A DNA stretch of 14,600 bases from an uncultured Clostridia bacterium (GTDB lineage: Bacteria; Bacillota; Clostridia; Saccharofermentanales; Fastidiosipilaceae): the NCBI GenBank assembly GCA_947253135.1, contig CAMXYS010000031.1, positions 1 through 14,600 of the forward strand, given 5' to 3'. A program made the translations under genes and the position numbers. The notes below the pieces were generated by a model. It made no database searches. It saw only the letters and a program-made list of their open reading frames with translations, and was not told the origin of the DNA. Position 1 is the first letter of the stretch. Each line of letters starts with the position of its first letter. Shown here in pieces: positions 5,293 to 12,147 of the stretch.

Positions 5293-7422
5293 ATGCAGCA
5301 AGAATTTAGAATGAATTTGTGCGGTCAAGACCTGATCGTAAAGACCGGAAAGTTGGCACAATTTGCCAACGGCTCTGTTTGGATGCAGTATGGCGAAACG
5401 ACTATTTTGTGTACGGCGACGGCCTCTAAGGAGCCCCGCCCCGGTATTGATTTTTTCCCTTTAAGCGTGGATTACGAGGAAAAAATGTACTCTGTCGGCA
5501 AGATTCCCGGCGGCTTTTTGCGCCGTGAAGCCCGCCCGTCGGAGAAGGCTGTCTTGACTGCCCGGGCGATCGACCGCCCGATGCGCCCCTTGTTTCCCAA
5601 GGACCTCCGCAACGATGTCAACATCAATTGTACCGTGCTGGCCGTAGAACAGGATTTTGCTCCGGACATTTTAGCTATGAACGGTGCCGCTTTGGCAACT
5701 GCTATTTCGGATATCCCCTGGAACGGGCCTACTGCTACTGTCAGAGTCGGTTTAGTTGACGGTGAGATCATCGTCAACCCGAACGAAGAGCAAAATCTGG
5801 CGAGTGACTTGGAGTTGACCTTGTCCGGCTCGGCTGAAAAAATCGTGATGATTGAAGCCGGTGCCAATGAAGTGCCGGACGAACTAATGCTGGAAGCAAT
5901 CAGTGAGGGCCATAAAGTTATTCAATCCCTGTGTGCCTTTTACCAGGAAATTGTAGCTGCTGTCGGCAAAGAAAAGTTTACTTATACATCAGCAGCCTTG
6001 CCTGAAAACGTCAAAGAGTTTGTCTTTAACATGGCACAGGACCGTGTGGCGGCAGAAATTTTCACACCAAATAAAGATGAACGCGACCGCCATATGCGCT
6101 TGATCACCGAGGACGTTGCCCAAGCTGTGGAGGCCGAGAACGCCGATTGGCTCCCCTTTGTCGGCGAAGCGATGGACTTACTGCAAAAGAAAATTGTCCG
6201 CTATTACCTTTATCATGAACACCGGCGGGTGGACGGCCGTGGCATTGACGATATTCGCCAGTTGAGCGCTGAAATTGATGTGGTTCCCCGCGTCCATGGT
6301 TCAGCTGTCTTCCAGCGCGGTCAAACCCAAGTGTTGAACATTTGTACCCTGGCGCCGATGTCATCCGCCCAGCGGTTAGACGGCTTGGATAATCAAACTG
6401 AAAAACGTTATATGCACCACTACAACTTTCCCGGCTTCTCCGTCGGTGAGGCGAAAAACTCGAGATCACCGGGCCGCCGGGAAATCGGTCACGGTGCCTT
6501 GGCTGAGCGGTCTTTAGTGCCGGTTTTGCCCTCGGTGGACGAGTTTCCCTATGCCATTAGAACGGTTTCAGAGGTCCTGATGTCAAATGGGTCAACATCC
6601 CAGGGCTCTGTCTGTGCCTCCACCTTGTCCCTTATGGCAGCGGGTGTGCCGATTAAGCGCCCGGTAGCGGGGATCAGCTGTGGTCTGATGACAGATGATA
6701 CCGATCCGGACCGTCACCTTGTCTTCATGGATATTCAAGGCATCGAAGATTTTTATGGCGATATGGACTTTAAGGTGGCCGGTACAACAGAGGGTATCAC
6801 CTCGATCCAGGTGGACATTAAAGTGGACGGCCTGACATTTGAAATTATTGAAGAGGCCTTTGCTATGACTAAAAAGGGTCGCCTGCAGATTATTGACGAG
6901 GTCCTCTTGCCTTGCATCAGTGAACCCAGAAGTGAGTTGTCTGCCCATGCGCCTAAGATTGTTCAAACCCGGGTCGCCGTTGATAAGATCAGCGAGGTGA
7001 TTGGCAAGGGGGGCAAGACAATCAATAAGATTATCGAAGAGACCGGTGCGCAAATTGATATAGAAGAAGACGGCCGAGTCTTCATCTTTGCCGAGGATCA
7101 GGCCAACGGCGAAAAAGCTTTGGCTATTATTGAAGGAATTGTAACGGATCCTGAGCCGGGTCAGGTATTCGAAGGCCGCGTCACTCGTTTGATGAACTTC
7201 GGCGCCTTCGTTGAGTTTTTACCTGGGAAAGAAGGCCTGGTCCACGTTTCCCAAATTGCCTGGGAGCGGGTGGAAAATGTAGAAGATGTCCTGCACGTTG
7301 ATGATGTGGTCACGGTAATGGTGACTGAAATAGACCAGCAAGGTCGCATTAATTTGTCCATGCGGGATTGCTTGCCTAAGCCTGAGGGCTACGTTGAGCC
7401 GGAGAGACAGACCCCGGCCTGA
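5293..7422 (+). CDS. pnp: Polyribonucleotide nucleotidyltransferase (PNPase)
   Basis: PNPase degrades RNA 3' to 5' by phosphorolysis and can add tails in reverse. It acts as a ring-shaped trimer, in many bacteria with RNase E or RNase Y. The 709-residue product has all domains: a first RNase PH domain (GKIPGGFLRREARPSEKA, about residues 68-85), an alpha-helical linker, and a second, catalytic RNase PH domain with DFYGDMDFK. In that motif D486, D492 and K494 have the same numbering as the E. coli catalytic residues. Then come a KH domain (GKGG at about 571) and an S1 domain (about 623-692). The ATG follows AAGGA by six bases. The protein stops at QTPA, but the next 43 codons, one frame away, encode an arginine/glycine-rich tail typical of PNPases of this group. 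The C-terminus therefore looks frameshifted. The core is intact. Confidence 0.97.
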   Translation: MQQEFRMNLCGQDLIVKTGKLAQFANGSVWMQYGETTILCTATASKEPRPGIDFFPLSVDYEEKMYSVGKIPGGFLRREARPSEKAVLTARAIDRPMRPLFPKDLRNDVNINCTVLAVEQDFAPDILAMNGAALATAISDIPWNGPTATVRVGLVDGEIIVNPNEEQNLASDLELTLSGSAEKIVMIEAGANEVPDELMLEAISEGHKVIQSLCAFYQEIVAAVGKEKFTYTSAALPENVKEFVFNMAQDRVAAEIFTPNKDERDRHMRLITEDVAQAVEAENADWLPFVGEAMDLLQKKIVRYYLYHEHRRVDGRGIDDIRQLSAEIDVVPRVHGSAVFQRGQTQVLNICTLAPMSSAQRLDGLDNQTEKRYMHHYNFPGFSVGEAKNSRSPGRREIGHGALAERSLVPVLPSVDEFPYAIRTVSEVLMSNGSTSQGSVCASTLSLMAAGVPIKRPVAGISCGLMTDDTDPDRHLVFMDIQGIEDFYGDMDFKVAGTTEGITSIQVDIKVDGLTFEIIEEAFAMTKKGRLQIIDEVLLPCISEPRSELSAHAPKIVQTRVAVDKISEVIGKGGKTINKIIEETGAQIDIEEDGRVFIFAEDQANGEKALAIIEGIVTDPEPGQVFEGRVTRLMNFGAFVEFLPGKEGLVHVSQIAWERVENVEDVLHVDDVVTVMVTEIDQQGRINLSMRDCLPKPEGYVEPERQTPA

Positions 7423-7552
7423 CCGTGACCGAGGCGGCAGAGACAACCGCGGTGGTCGCAGAAATGATCGTGACCGCCGGGGCGGCGACCGAGAGCGCAG
7501 AGGCGGACGGGATAGAAGACCGGGTGGTCACTTCCGTGAACGCGAAATATAA
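7421..7552 (+). pseudogene. Out-of-frame RGG/DR-rich C-terminal tail of PNPase
   Basis: Read in the +1 frame relative to pnp, this stretch encodes 43 residues ending in FREREI before a TAA at 7550-7552. They include DRDRGGRDNRGGRR, DRDRRGGDRERRGGRDRR and PGGHF. Such arginine/glycine/aspartate tails follow the S1 domain in many PNPases and are thought to bind RNA. The same frame is open upstream from about 7400 (RRDRPRP). Removing one base around 7396-7412 would join PEGYVEPER to this tail. A single-base insertion, real or an error, explains it best. I see no convincing +1 slippery codon before the stop, although TGA followed by C is a weak stop context. Confidence 0.65.
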
Positions 7553-7565
7553 TGACTAAACAAGT

Positions 7566-7606
7566 AAAAAAGAGCTCATCCCTAATGATCGGGATGGGCT
7601 CTTTTT
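7566..7606. terminator. Bidirectional terminator between pnp and the DUF523 gene
   Basis: GAGCTCATCCC (7572-7582) pairs with GGGATGGGCTC (7591-7601) over 11 positions including one G-T wobble, with an 8-base loop. Five T follow on the plus strand (7602-7606). A run of A at 7566-7571 gives a T tract on the minus strand, so it can end both converging genes. Confidence 0.9.
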
Positions 7607-7624
7607 ATGAATTTCTTTCATAAA

Positions 7625-8065
7625 TCACTTAAATAAGTTCAGTAGGTCAGTGTAATTTTTTAAGGTGTAGACAGGGATGCCCTGTTTCTTTAAAGCCTTG
7701 GTAAACAGGCCCTGTCCCGAGATCAAGCGGTTGCTGAAAGTGCCGTCATAAATTAAATTGACCCCGCAGGAGGGACTGCGCTCTTGCAAAATAGCACCTG
7801 CTATAGGTCGACCGGCGATGGTCGCCAGACAGGAAGCGATGCCGGCCTTAAAAAAGGCTGTCACATCCCGGCCGTTAATGTCGATAACCCGGCTGCCTTT
7901 AAGTTCTGCCGGCGGCCGGGGCACAGGCAGGCTACCGGCGCATTCCGGGCAGAGAGGGATCACTGCATGGTGCCGGAGAGCAGTGCACAACTGATTTGAC
8001 CGGTTGTTACCGCCGTTATATTTGCAATTGCGCCCGATCAGGCAGGCGCTGACAATTAGTAACAT
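7625..8065 (-). CDS. DUF523 family protein, TudS-like iron-sulfur desulfidase
   Basis: DUF523 proteins include TudS, a [4Fe-4S] enzyme that removes sulfur from thiouracil. Whether this member has that substrate is unknown. The 146-residue product has the family hallmarks: a start of the type MLLIVSACLIGRNCKYNGGNN, then LCPECAGSLPVPRPPAE, and RSPSCG. Candidate cluster cysteines are C8, C42 (or C39) and C100. It is cytosolic, with no signal peptide. The start at 8065 was chosen over upstream ATGs at 8071 and 8110 because GGAAG lies six bases before it, and because the family normally begins at this point. The gene is alone on the minus strand, convergent with pnp and divergent from the PHP gene. 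The family is certain enough; the function is inferred from relatives. Confidence 0.88.
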   Translation of the reverse strand: MLLIVSACLIGRNCKYNGGNNRSNQLCTALRHHAVIPLCPECAGSLPVPRPPAELKGSRVIDINGRDVTAFFKAGIASCLATIAGRPIAGAILQERSPSCGVNLIYDGTFSNRLISGQGLFTKALKKQGIPVYTLKNYTDLLNLFK

Positions 8066-8105
8066 TTTCATCTTCCACTGAATAAAATAAGGGATTGACG
8101 TGGCA

Positions 8106-8114
8106 ATCATAACA
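8106..8114 (-). promoter_or_regulatory. Possible extended -10 promoter for the DUF523 gene
   Basis: On the minus strand the sequence reads TGTTATGAT, an extended -10 (TG-N-TATGAT, five of six consensus bases). No good -35 is visible. RNA would start near 8099, giving a leader of about 33 bases before the chosen ATG at 8065. This also argues against a start at 8110, which lies within the element. Confidence 0.35.
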
Positions 8115-8145
8115 CACTGGTAAACGGATCATAAAGACTCTTAAT

Positions 8146-8176
8146 TTTACACAGTCCTGGTCTTTTATCTGATAAA
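8146..8176 (+). promoter_or_regulatory. Weak promoter candidate just upstream of the PHP phosphatase gene
   Basis: TTTACA (8146-8151) is followed by TGATAA/GATAAA at 8170-8176 with a long spacer of 18-19 bases. RNA would begin about 8183, at or next to the ATG at 8186, and there is no Shine-Dalgarno in between. Confidence 0.3.
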
Positions 8177-8185
8177 CTTATTAAC

Positions 8186-8956
8186 ATGAGTATGCGAATT
8201 GAATGGATTGATAAACACTGCCATGCTTTACCGCAGCTAGATGACGGAGCCAAATCGCCGGCAGAGTCGGGGAAGATGCTCCGGTCTATGTGGTCACAAG
8301 GGGTGAGAGAAGTTTGGTTGACGCCTCATTTTTATGCTCACCAAGAGTCACTGGACTACTTTCTTGAACGCAGAGACCGCTCTTTTGCAAGCATGGAGCC
8401 ACTTTTACAGCACCAACAGCCGCTGCCGGGTGATTTAAAATCGCTGCCTGTCGGTTCGCCGGTAACCTGGGATTCTTTAACAGTTCGCCTGGGGGCGGAG
8501 GTGTACCTTTCACCGGCCTTGCCGCAAGTTGAGGATCCGGCCAGATTGGCCGTTCAAGGAACGGATTACTTGTTGTTAGAGCTGCCTTGGTCAGACCTCC
8601 CGGCACCACAAGTTTATGCCGCAGTGGAGGCCTTTTGCCGTCGTTTTGAAGGTCAAGTTATTCTGGCTCATATCGAACGGTATGACTACCTCTATGATGA
8701 AAACTGGCTCCGGGTTTTTGCCGATTTAGGTGTTGAGTTTCAATGCAATTTAGAAATTGTTTTCTATCCTGAGGCGAAAAAAGAGCGCATTTATAGCTAC
8801 ATGAGGGAGGGGAAAATAGCCCATTTGGGCAGTGATGCACACAATATGGGGCAGCGAGCTCCTGTCATAACAGAACCCTTCAAACAATTAATTGAGGTGT
8901 TTGGTCACCGGCATGTTGAAGCGATGGCTAATGGCCTTTTTAGTAAAAGGATGTAG
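8186..8956 (+). CDS. PHP-domain tyrosine-protein phosphatase, CpsB/YwqE family
   Basis: CpsB/Wzb-type PHP phosphatases of Gram-positive bacteria remove phosphate from the tyrosine kinases that control capsule and exopolysaccharide assembly. The 256-residue product shows the metal-ligand motifs in order: DKHCHALPQLDDGA (D9, H11, H13), LTPHFY (H48), GAEVYLS (E105), LAHIERYDYL (H162) and GSDAHN (D217, H219). The family usually has D-I-H-S-H and AHPERY, so K10 and C12, and I for P in the later motif, are small departures that keep all ligands. No cognate kinase gene is in the window. A polysaccharide flippase begins about 5 kb downstream. No Shine-Dalgarno precedes the ATG at 8186 (or at 8192), so the start is less certain than the family. 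Confidence 0.87.
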   Translation: MSMRIEWIDKHCHALPQLDDGAKSPAESGKMLRSMWSQGVREVWLTPHFYAHQESLDYFLERRDRSFASMEPLLQHQQPLPGDLKSLPVGSPVTWDSLTVRLGAEVYLSPALPQVEDPARLAVQGTDYLLLELPWSDLPAPQVYAAVEAFCRRFEGQVILAHIERYDYLYDENWLRVFADLGVEFQCNLEIVFYPEAKKERIYSYMREGKIAHLGSDAHNMGQRAPVITEPFKQLIEVFGHRHVEAMANGLFSKRM

Positions 8957-8994
8957 GTGAAACCTGCGCCTAAACCGGGTTCGTTAGATTAAAG

Positions 8995-9023
8995 ATGCTG
9001 AACCGACAGAGTGGTATCAGCAT
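8995..9023 (+). other. Hairpin between the PHP phosphatase and nitroreductase genes
   Basis: ATGCTGAACC (8995-9004) pairs with GGT-A-TCAGCAT (9013-9023), ten pairs with one bulged A. No T tract follows, so it is not a standard terminator. It might be an operator-like inverted repeat or an mRNA-stabilising stem. Confidence 0.4.
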
Positions 9024-9062
9024 AACAGCAGGTCATCAAGAAAGAAGAAAGAAGAAGTCACT

Positions 9063-9599
9063 ATGGATGTTTATACGGCCATCAGCAAGCGTTACAGTTG
9101 TCGTCAGTTTAATGATGTCGCCTTGACAGCTGCGCAAGTCCAGCAACTGAAAGAGGCGGCTCAGGCTGCACCGACAGCGAGGAATATGCAGGAGCTCAGA
9201 TTTTCGTTTGTGTCAGACCGGGCTCTTTTACAGGCGATTTCTGATGCTTGCATAAGTGCCAAACCGGAGCTGTCAGAATTATTGGCCAGCCGGTCAGCGG
9301 AGAATATTTTCTACGGTGCACCGACAGCTATTATCATTACAGCCAAGCCGGTAAAATATGCTTTTTTGGACGCCGGGATTGCGGTGCAAAACTTAGCTTT
9401 AACTGCTACGGCTGCCGGGTTGGGTTCTTGTATTATAGGCCTGGCCGCCGCTGCCTTTGCCGATCCGGAGGACCGGACTTTTTACCGGGCCATCGGTGCC
9501 GGTGAAGCAGAAGTTTTTCAGATTGCTATAGCCGTGGGACAAGCTGCTATGACCAAAGAGCCACATGTCGCTGAACAGGAACAGGTTCGTTTTGTCTAA
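9063..9599 (+). CDS. Nitroreductase family FMN-dependent oxidoreductase
   Basis: Members use FMN and NAD(P)H to reduce nitro compounds, quinones or flavins; the substrate cannot be told from sequence. The 178-residue length is typical of the short forms. Visible features are the N-terminal phosphate-binding motif RYSCRQF (residues 9-15), the PTARNMQ segment (family PSAxNxQ, about residues 37-43), the central YGAPTAIIIT strand, and GLGSCIIGL (about residues 119-127), which contacts the flavin. The usual two-domain dimer fold is expected, in the cytosol. The start follows a purine-rich AAGAAGAAG tract at about 9050, a weak ribosome binding site. The gene is 106 bases after the PHP phosphatase and 64 before the DsbA-like gene, and may share regulation with the latter as a small redox pair. 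Confidence 0.9.
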   Translation: MDVYTAISKRYSCRQFNDVALTAAQVQQLKEAAQAAPTARNMQELRFSFVSDRALLQAISDACISAKPELSELLASRSAENIFYGAPTAIIITAKPVKYAFLDAGIAVQNLALTATAAGLGSCIIGLAAAAFADPEDRTFYRAIGAGEAEVFQIAIAVGQAAMTKEPHVAEQEQVRFV

Positions 9600-9663
9600 A
9601 AATGAGTGGGAACAGAAAACGACAGATGCTAACCGTTTTCGGAAAATCATGTAAGGAGTAAAT

Positions 9664-10284
9664 ATGACAACTGTTAAAGTGTGGGCGGACTTTACCTGTC
9701 CCTATTGCTACATTGCCAAACATGCCTTTTACCAAGTAGTAAAGGACCTCGATCGCCTGGACCTTAAGCTTGAAGTCATGAGCTTTGAATTAAATCCAAA
9801 TCAGGGTTCAGATGAAGTCAGGGGACTGGTTGACAACTTGGCGGCTTCATACGGTATTTCTTTGGCGGAGGCCACGGAAATGGCGCAAACCAGTGAACGG
9901 GAAGTAAAAGCGGCCGGTCTGCCGGCAGATTTTTTAAAGATTCGTCAGAGCAGTACCCACGATGCCCACCGACTTTACCATTACGCCTTGACTCAAGGTC
10001 TCGGTATGACGTTTTTTGACTTGGCCCAGCAGGCCTACTTTGTTGACGGCATCGTCTTGAGCGACCGAGTTTCATTGTTAGAGTTAGCTGCAGCTGCGGG
10101 GCTGGAAGAAAGTGCTGCAGATCAGGTGCTGCAGAGTGATGCTTTTGCTGAGGCCGTTAAAGCAGACCATGACCGAGCGGTGCAAAAACAGATACAATAT
10201 GTGCCGCATTTTGTTTGGTCGGACGGCAGCTTTAGCGAGGGCGTCTTGAAGTATGATGACCTGAAAGTCGCACTGGAGGACTGA
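9664..10284 (+). CDS. DsbA family oxidoreductase, FrnE-like
   Basis: FrnE-like proteins are cytosolic members of the DsbA thioredoxin superfamily that handle thiol-disulfide exchange or polyketide/isomerase chemistry. The 206-residue product has no signal peptide, fitting a cytoplasmic location. The active-site CPYC is at residues 12-15 in WADFTCPYCYIAKHAF. A helical insertion domain follows with the family-like DAHRLYHYALTQG (about residues 100-112) and QQAYFVDG. The cis-proline loop is YVPHFVWSDG near residue 180. The ATG at 9664 is well supported by AAGGAG five bases upstream (9653-9658). It ends 12 bases before the first ABC exporter gene, so a common transcript is likely. The physiological substrate is unknown. 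Confidence 0.9.
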   Translation: MTTVKVWADFTCPYCYIAKHAFYQVVKDLDRLDLKLEVMSFELNPNQGSDEVRGLVDNLAASYGISLAEATEMAQTSEREVKAAGLPADFLKIRQSSTHDAHRLYHYALTQGLGMTFFDLAQQAYFVDGIVLSDRVSLLELAAAAGLEESAADQVLQSDAFAEAVKADHDRAVQKQIQYVPHFVWSDGSFSEGVLKYDDLKVALED

Positions 10285-10296
10285 CTGCGAGCGTTT

Positions 10297-12147
10297 ATGC
10301 TAAAGACAATTGTAAGGCGCTTCGCTTGGTTTATTCAACTGTACCGCCGTCAGTATCTAATAGCCGCTATTTTTGTTTTGATCAATTACGGGCTGGCCCT
10401 GCTGCCGCCTAGGCTGATCGGGAGCATTGCGGATGCCTTGGCGGCCAACCGGCTGTCAGTTTCAGCCTTTGTGGGTCAGCTGGGCGCCTTGCTGCTCTTG
10501 TTTACCCTGATTTACTTGGTCAATTACACCTGGAATGTGCGTCTCCTGTCCGCTCAGGACTTGATCGGAAAAGTGACTAGAGAGCGGCTGGTCGAGCGCT
10601 ATTTGCGGCGTGGACCCACTTTTTACAGCCGTCATACAGCAGGTGAATTACTCACTTTGGCCACCCAAGATATCTCGGTTTTGTCGCAGGTGGCAGGCTA
10701 TGGTGTGATCACTTTTTTTGACGGTTTTTTTAATCCGATTATGATTGTCGGTATGATGGTTGCTTTGACTTCCTGGGAGATCGCCCTGGCGGCTATCTTG
10801 CCTTACCCCATTCTTTTATTTATTTCTTTTCGCATTGGTAAAAAACTGTACCCCTGCTATGTGTCGGCCCAAGAAGAGTTGGACGATTTGACCGGAGATG
10901 TCTTAGAAGAAGCCGAGGGCGTCCGCGTTATCCGTGCCTTCGGACGGCAAGGAGAACGCATAGAAAGATTTGACGAGAGTACTGAACGGCTGCGACAAAA
11001 GCAGATGCGAACAGCTTTTTATAGTATTGTTGGCCCTGCTATTGCGAAAGTAATGCCGGCTCTTTCTTATTTGATTGGCCTTTCTGTTGCTGCTTATGCA
11101 CTCAATATAGGAGCTTTGACCCCCGGGCGCATGGTCGCCTTTGCCATCTATCTAGATATGCTTGTTTTCCCAATGTCGGCGGTTGGCGAATTTATTAACA
11201 TCGGACAAATGGCCTCTGCCTCAATGGCGAGAATTCAAGACCTGCTGGCAGAGACAGAGGCAGGGACGAAAAATATAGACCGGGCTCTCATGATGCTACC
11301 TGAAGCGAAAGAACCTGAAGAAAAAGGAACAGTACAGCCTATTGATCAGGACCTTTTAAAAAATTCTCTTCTGTCATATCGAGGGGAGGGGCCTCTGGTC
11401 TTAAAGCAGCATTCCTTTACTTTTCCCGGCGCTTCCGGGCAGCAACTGCAAGCGGTCGACCTTTGTATTGAAGCCGGGCAAACCATAGGTATCACCGGGC
11501 GGATCGGCTCGGGTAAGTCGGCCTTGCTCAGCCAATTGGCAGGCCTGTATGAGCCACCTACGCCCCCCGCTCAAGACAGCATTTGGCTAAACGGTCTGCC
11601 GCTTCGCGCTTACGACCAGGCTTCAGTTAGAGCCTGTGTCGGCTACTGCAGGCAAGAGAGCTTTTTGTTTTCGCGTACAATTCGTGAAAATATTTTGTTT
11701 GGTGCCGGCCACCTGCCAGCAGTAGAGGCCGACCGCCGTTTATGTAGGGTATTGGAGATAGCTGATCTAGGGAAAGATTTGAAACGTTTACCGGACGGGC
11801 TGGAGACAATAGCAGGCGAGCGAGGGGTATCCTTGTCGGGAGGTCAGCAGCAGCGTATTTGTTTAGCGCGGACTTTAATGTCTGATCCGCCTATCCTACT
11901 ATTAGATGATAGCCTTTCAGCTGTGGACACACAGACAGAGGCGGCCATCCTCCGGGAGCTGCAGGCTGACCGACAAGGCAAGACCACTTTAATAGCAGCC
12001 CACCGTCTTTCTTGCCTGCGTGAGGCTGACCTTATTTTAATTATGGAACGGGGAAGAATTGTTGCTCGAGGAACACACTGTGAACTTCTGCAACAGTCAA
12101 CTTGGTACCGGGAACAATTTATTCACCAGCAGGAAAAAAATGAATAA
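10297..12147 (+). CDS. ABC exporter half-transporter, BmrC/TM287-like subunit (degenerate Walker B)
   Basis: This is a 616-residue type IV exporter half: six membrane helices in the first 310 residues, then a nucleotide-binding domain. Motifs are Walker A GRIGSGKS (401-408), Q-loop YCRQESFLFSRTIRENILFG, ABC signature LSGGQ (513-517), Walker B ILLLDD (533-538) and the switch histidine (H569, AAHRLS). The residue after Walker B, normally a catalytic glutamate, is D538, followed by the SLSAVD motif. This is the pattern of the BmrC/YheI and TM287 subunits of heterodimeric multidrug exporters. An acidic linker of about 50 residues joins the two halves. Translation starts at an ATG with no good Shine-Dalgarno at ideal spacing (GGAGG is 16 bases away), so coupling to the upstream gene is likely. 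The stop overlaps the start of the partner gene by 8 bases. The substrate is unknown. Confidence 0.94.
   Translation: MLKTIVRRFAWFIQLYRRQYLIAAIFVLINYGLALLPPRLIGSIADALAANRLSVSAFVGQLGALLLLFTLIYLVNYTWNVRLLSAQDLIGKVTRERLVERYLRRGPTFYSRHTAGELLTLATQDISVLSQVAGYGVITFFDGFFNPIMIVGMMVALTSWEIALAAILPYPILLFISFRIGKKLYPCYVSAQEELDDLTGDVLEEAEGVRVIRAFGRQGERIERFDESTERLRQKQMRTAFYSIVGPAIAKVMPALSYLIGLSVAAYALNIGALTPGRMVAFAIYLDMLVFPMSAVGEFINIGQMASASMARIQDLLAETEAGTKNIDRALMMLPEAKEPEEKGTVQPIDQDLLKNSLLSYRGEGPLVLKQHSFTFPGASGQQLQAVDLCIEAGQTIGITGRIGSGKSALLSQLAGLYEPPTPPAQDSIWLNGLPLRAYDQASVRACVGYCRQESFLFSRTIRENILFGAGHLPAVEADRRLCRVLEIADLGKDLKRLPDGLETIAGERGVSLSGGQQQRICLARTLMSDPPILLLDDSLSAVDTQTEAAILRELQADRQGKTTLIAAHRLSCLREADLILIMERGRIVARGTHCELLQQSTWYREQFIHQQEKNE

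Noticed and set aside
6104..7053. Minus-strand open frames of 121 and 153 codons inside pnp
   Set aside because: They are antisense to strongly conserved PNPase domains, with no recognisable motifs or start signals.
7758..7999. Plus-strand open frames inside the DUF523 gene
   Set aside because: They are shadows of the minus-strand gene, whose conserved cysteine motifs settle the coding strand.
8066..8110. Longer N-terminus for the DUF523 protein, starting at 8110 or 8071
   Set aside because: GGAAG is correctly spaced only for the ATG at 8065, the family begins there, and 8110 lies within a probable -10 element.
12059..12139. TTG start adding 27 residues to the second ABC subunit
   Set aside because: The segment is coding in the first subunit's frame. 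The ATG at 12140 has a ribosome binding site and gives a normal short overlap.
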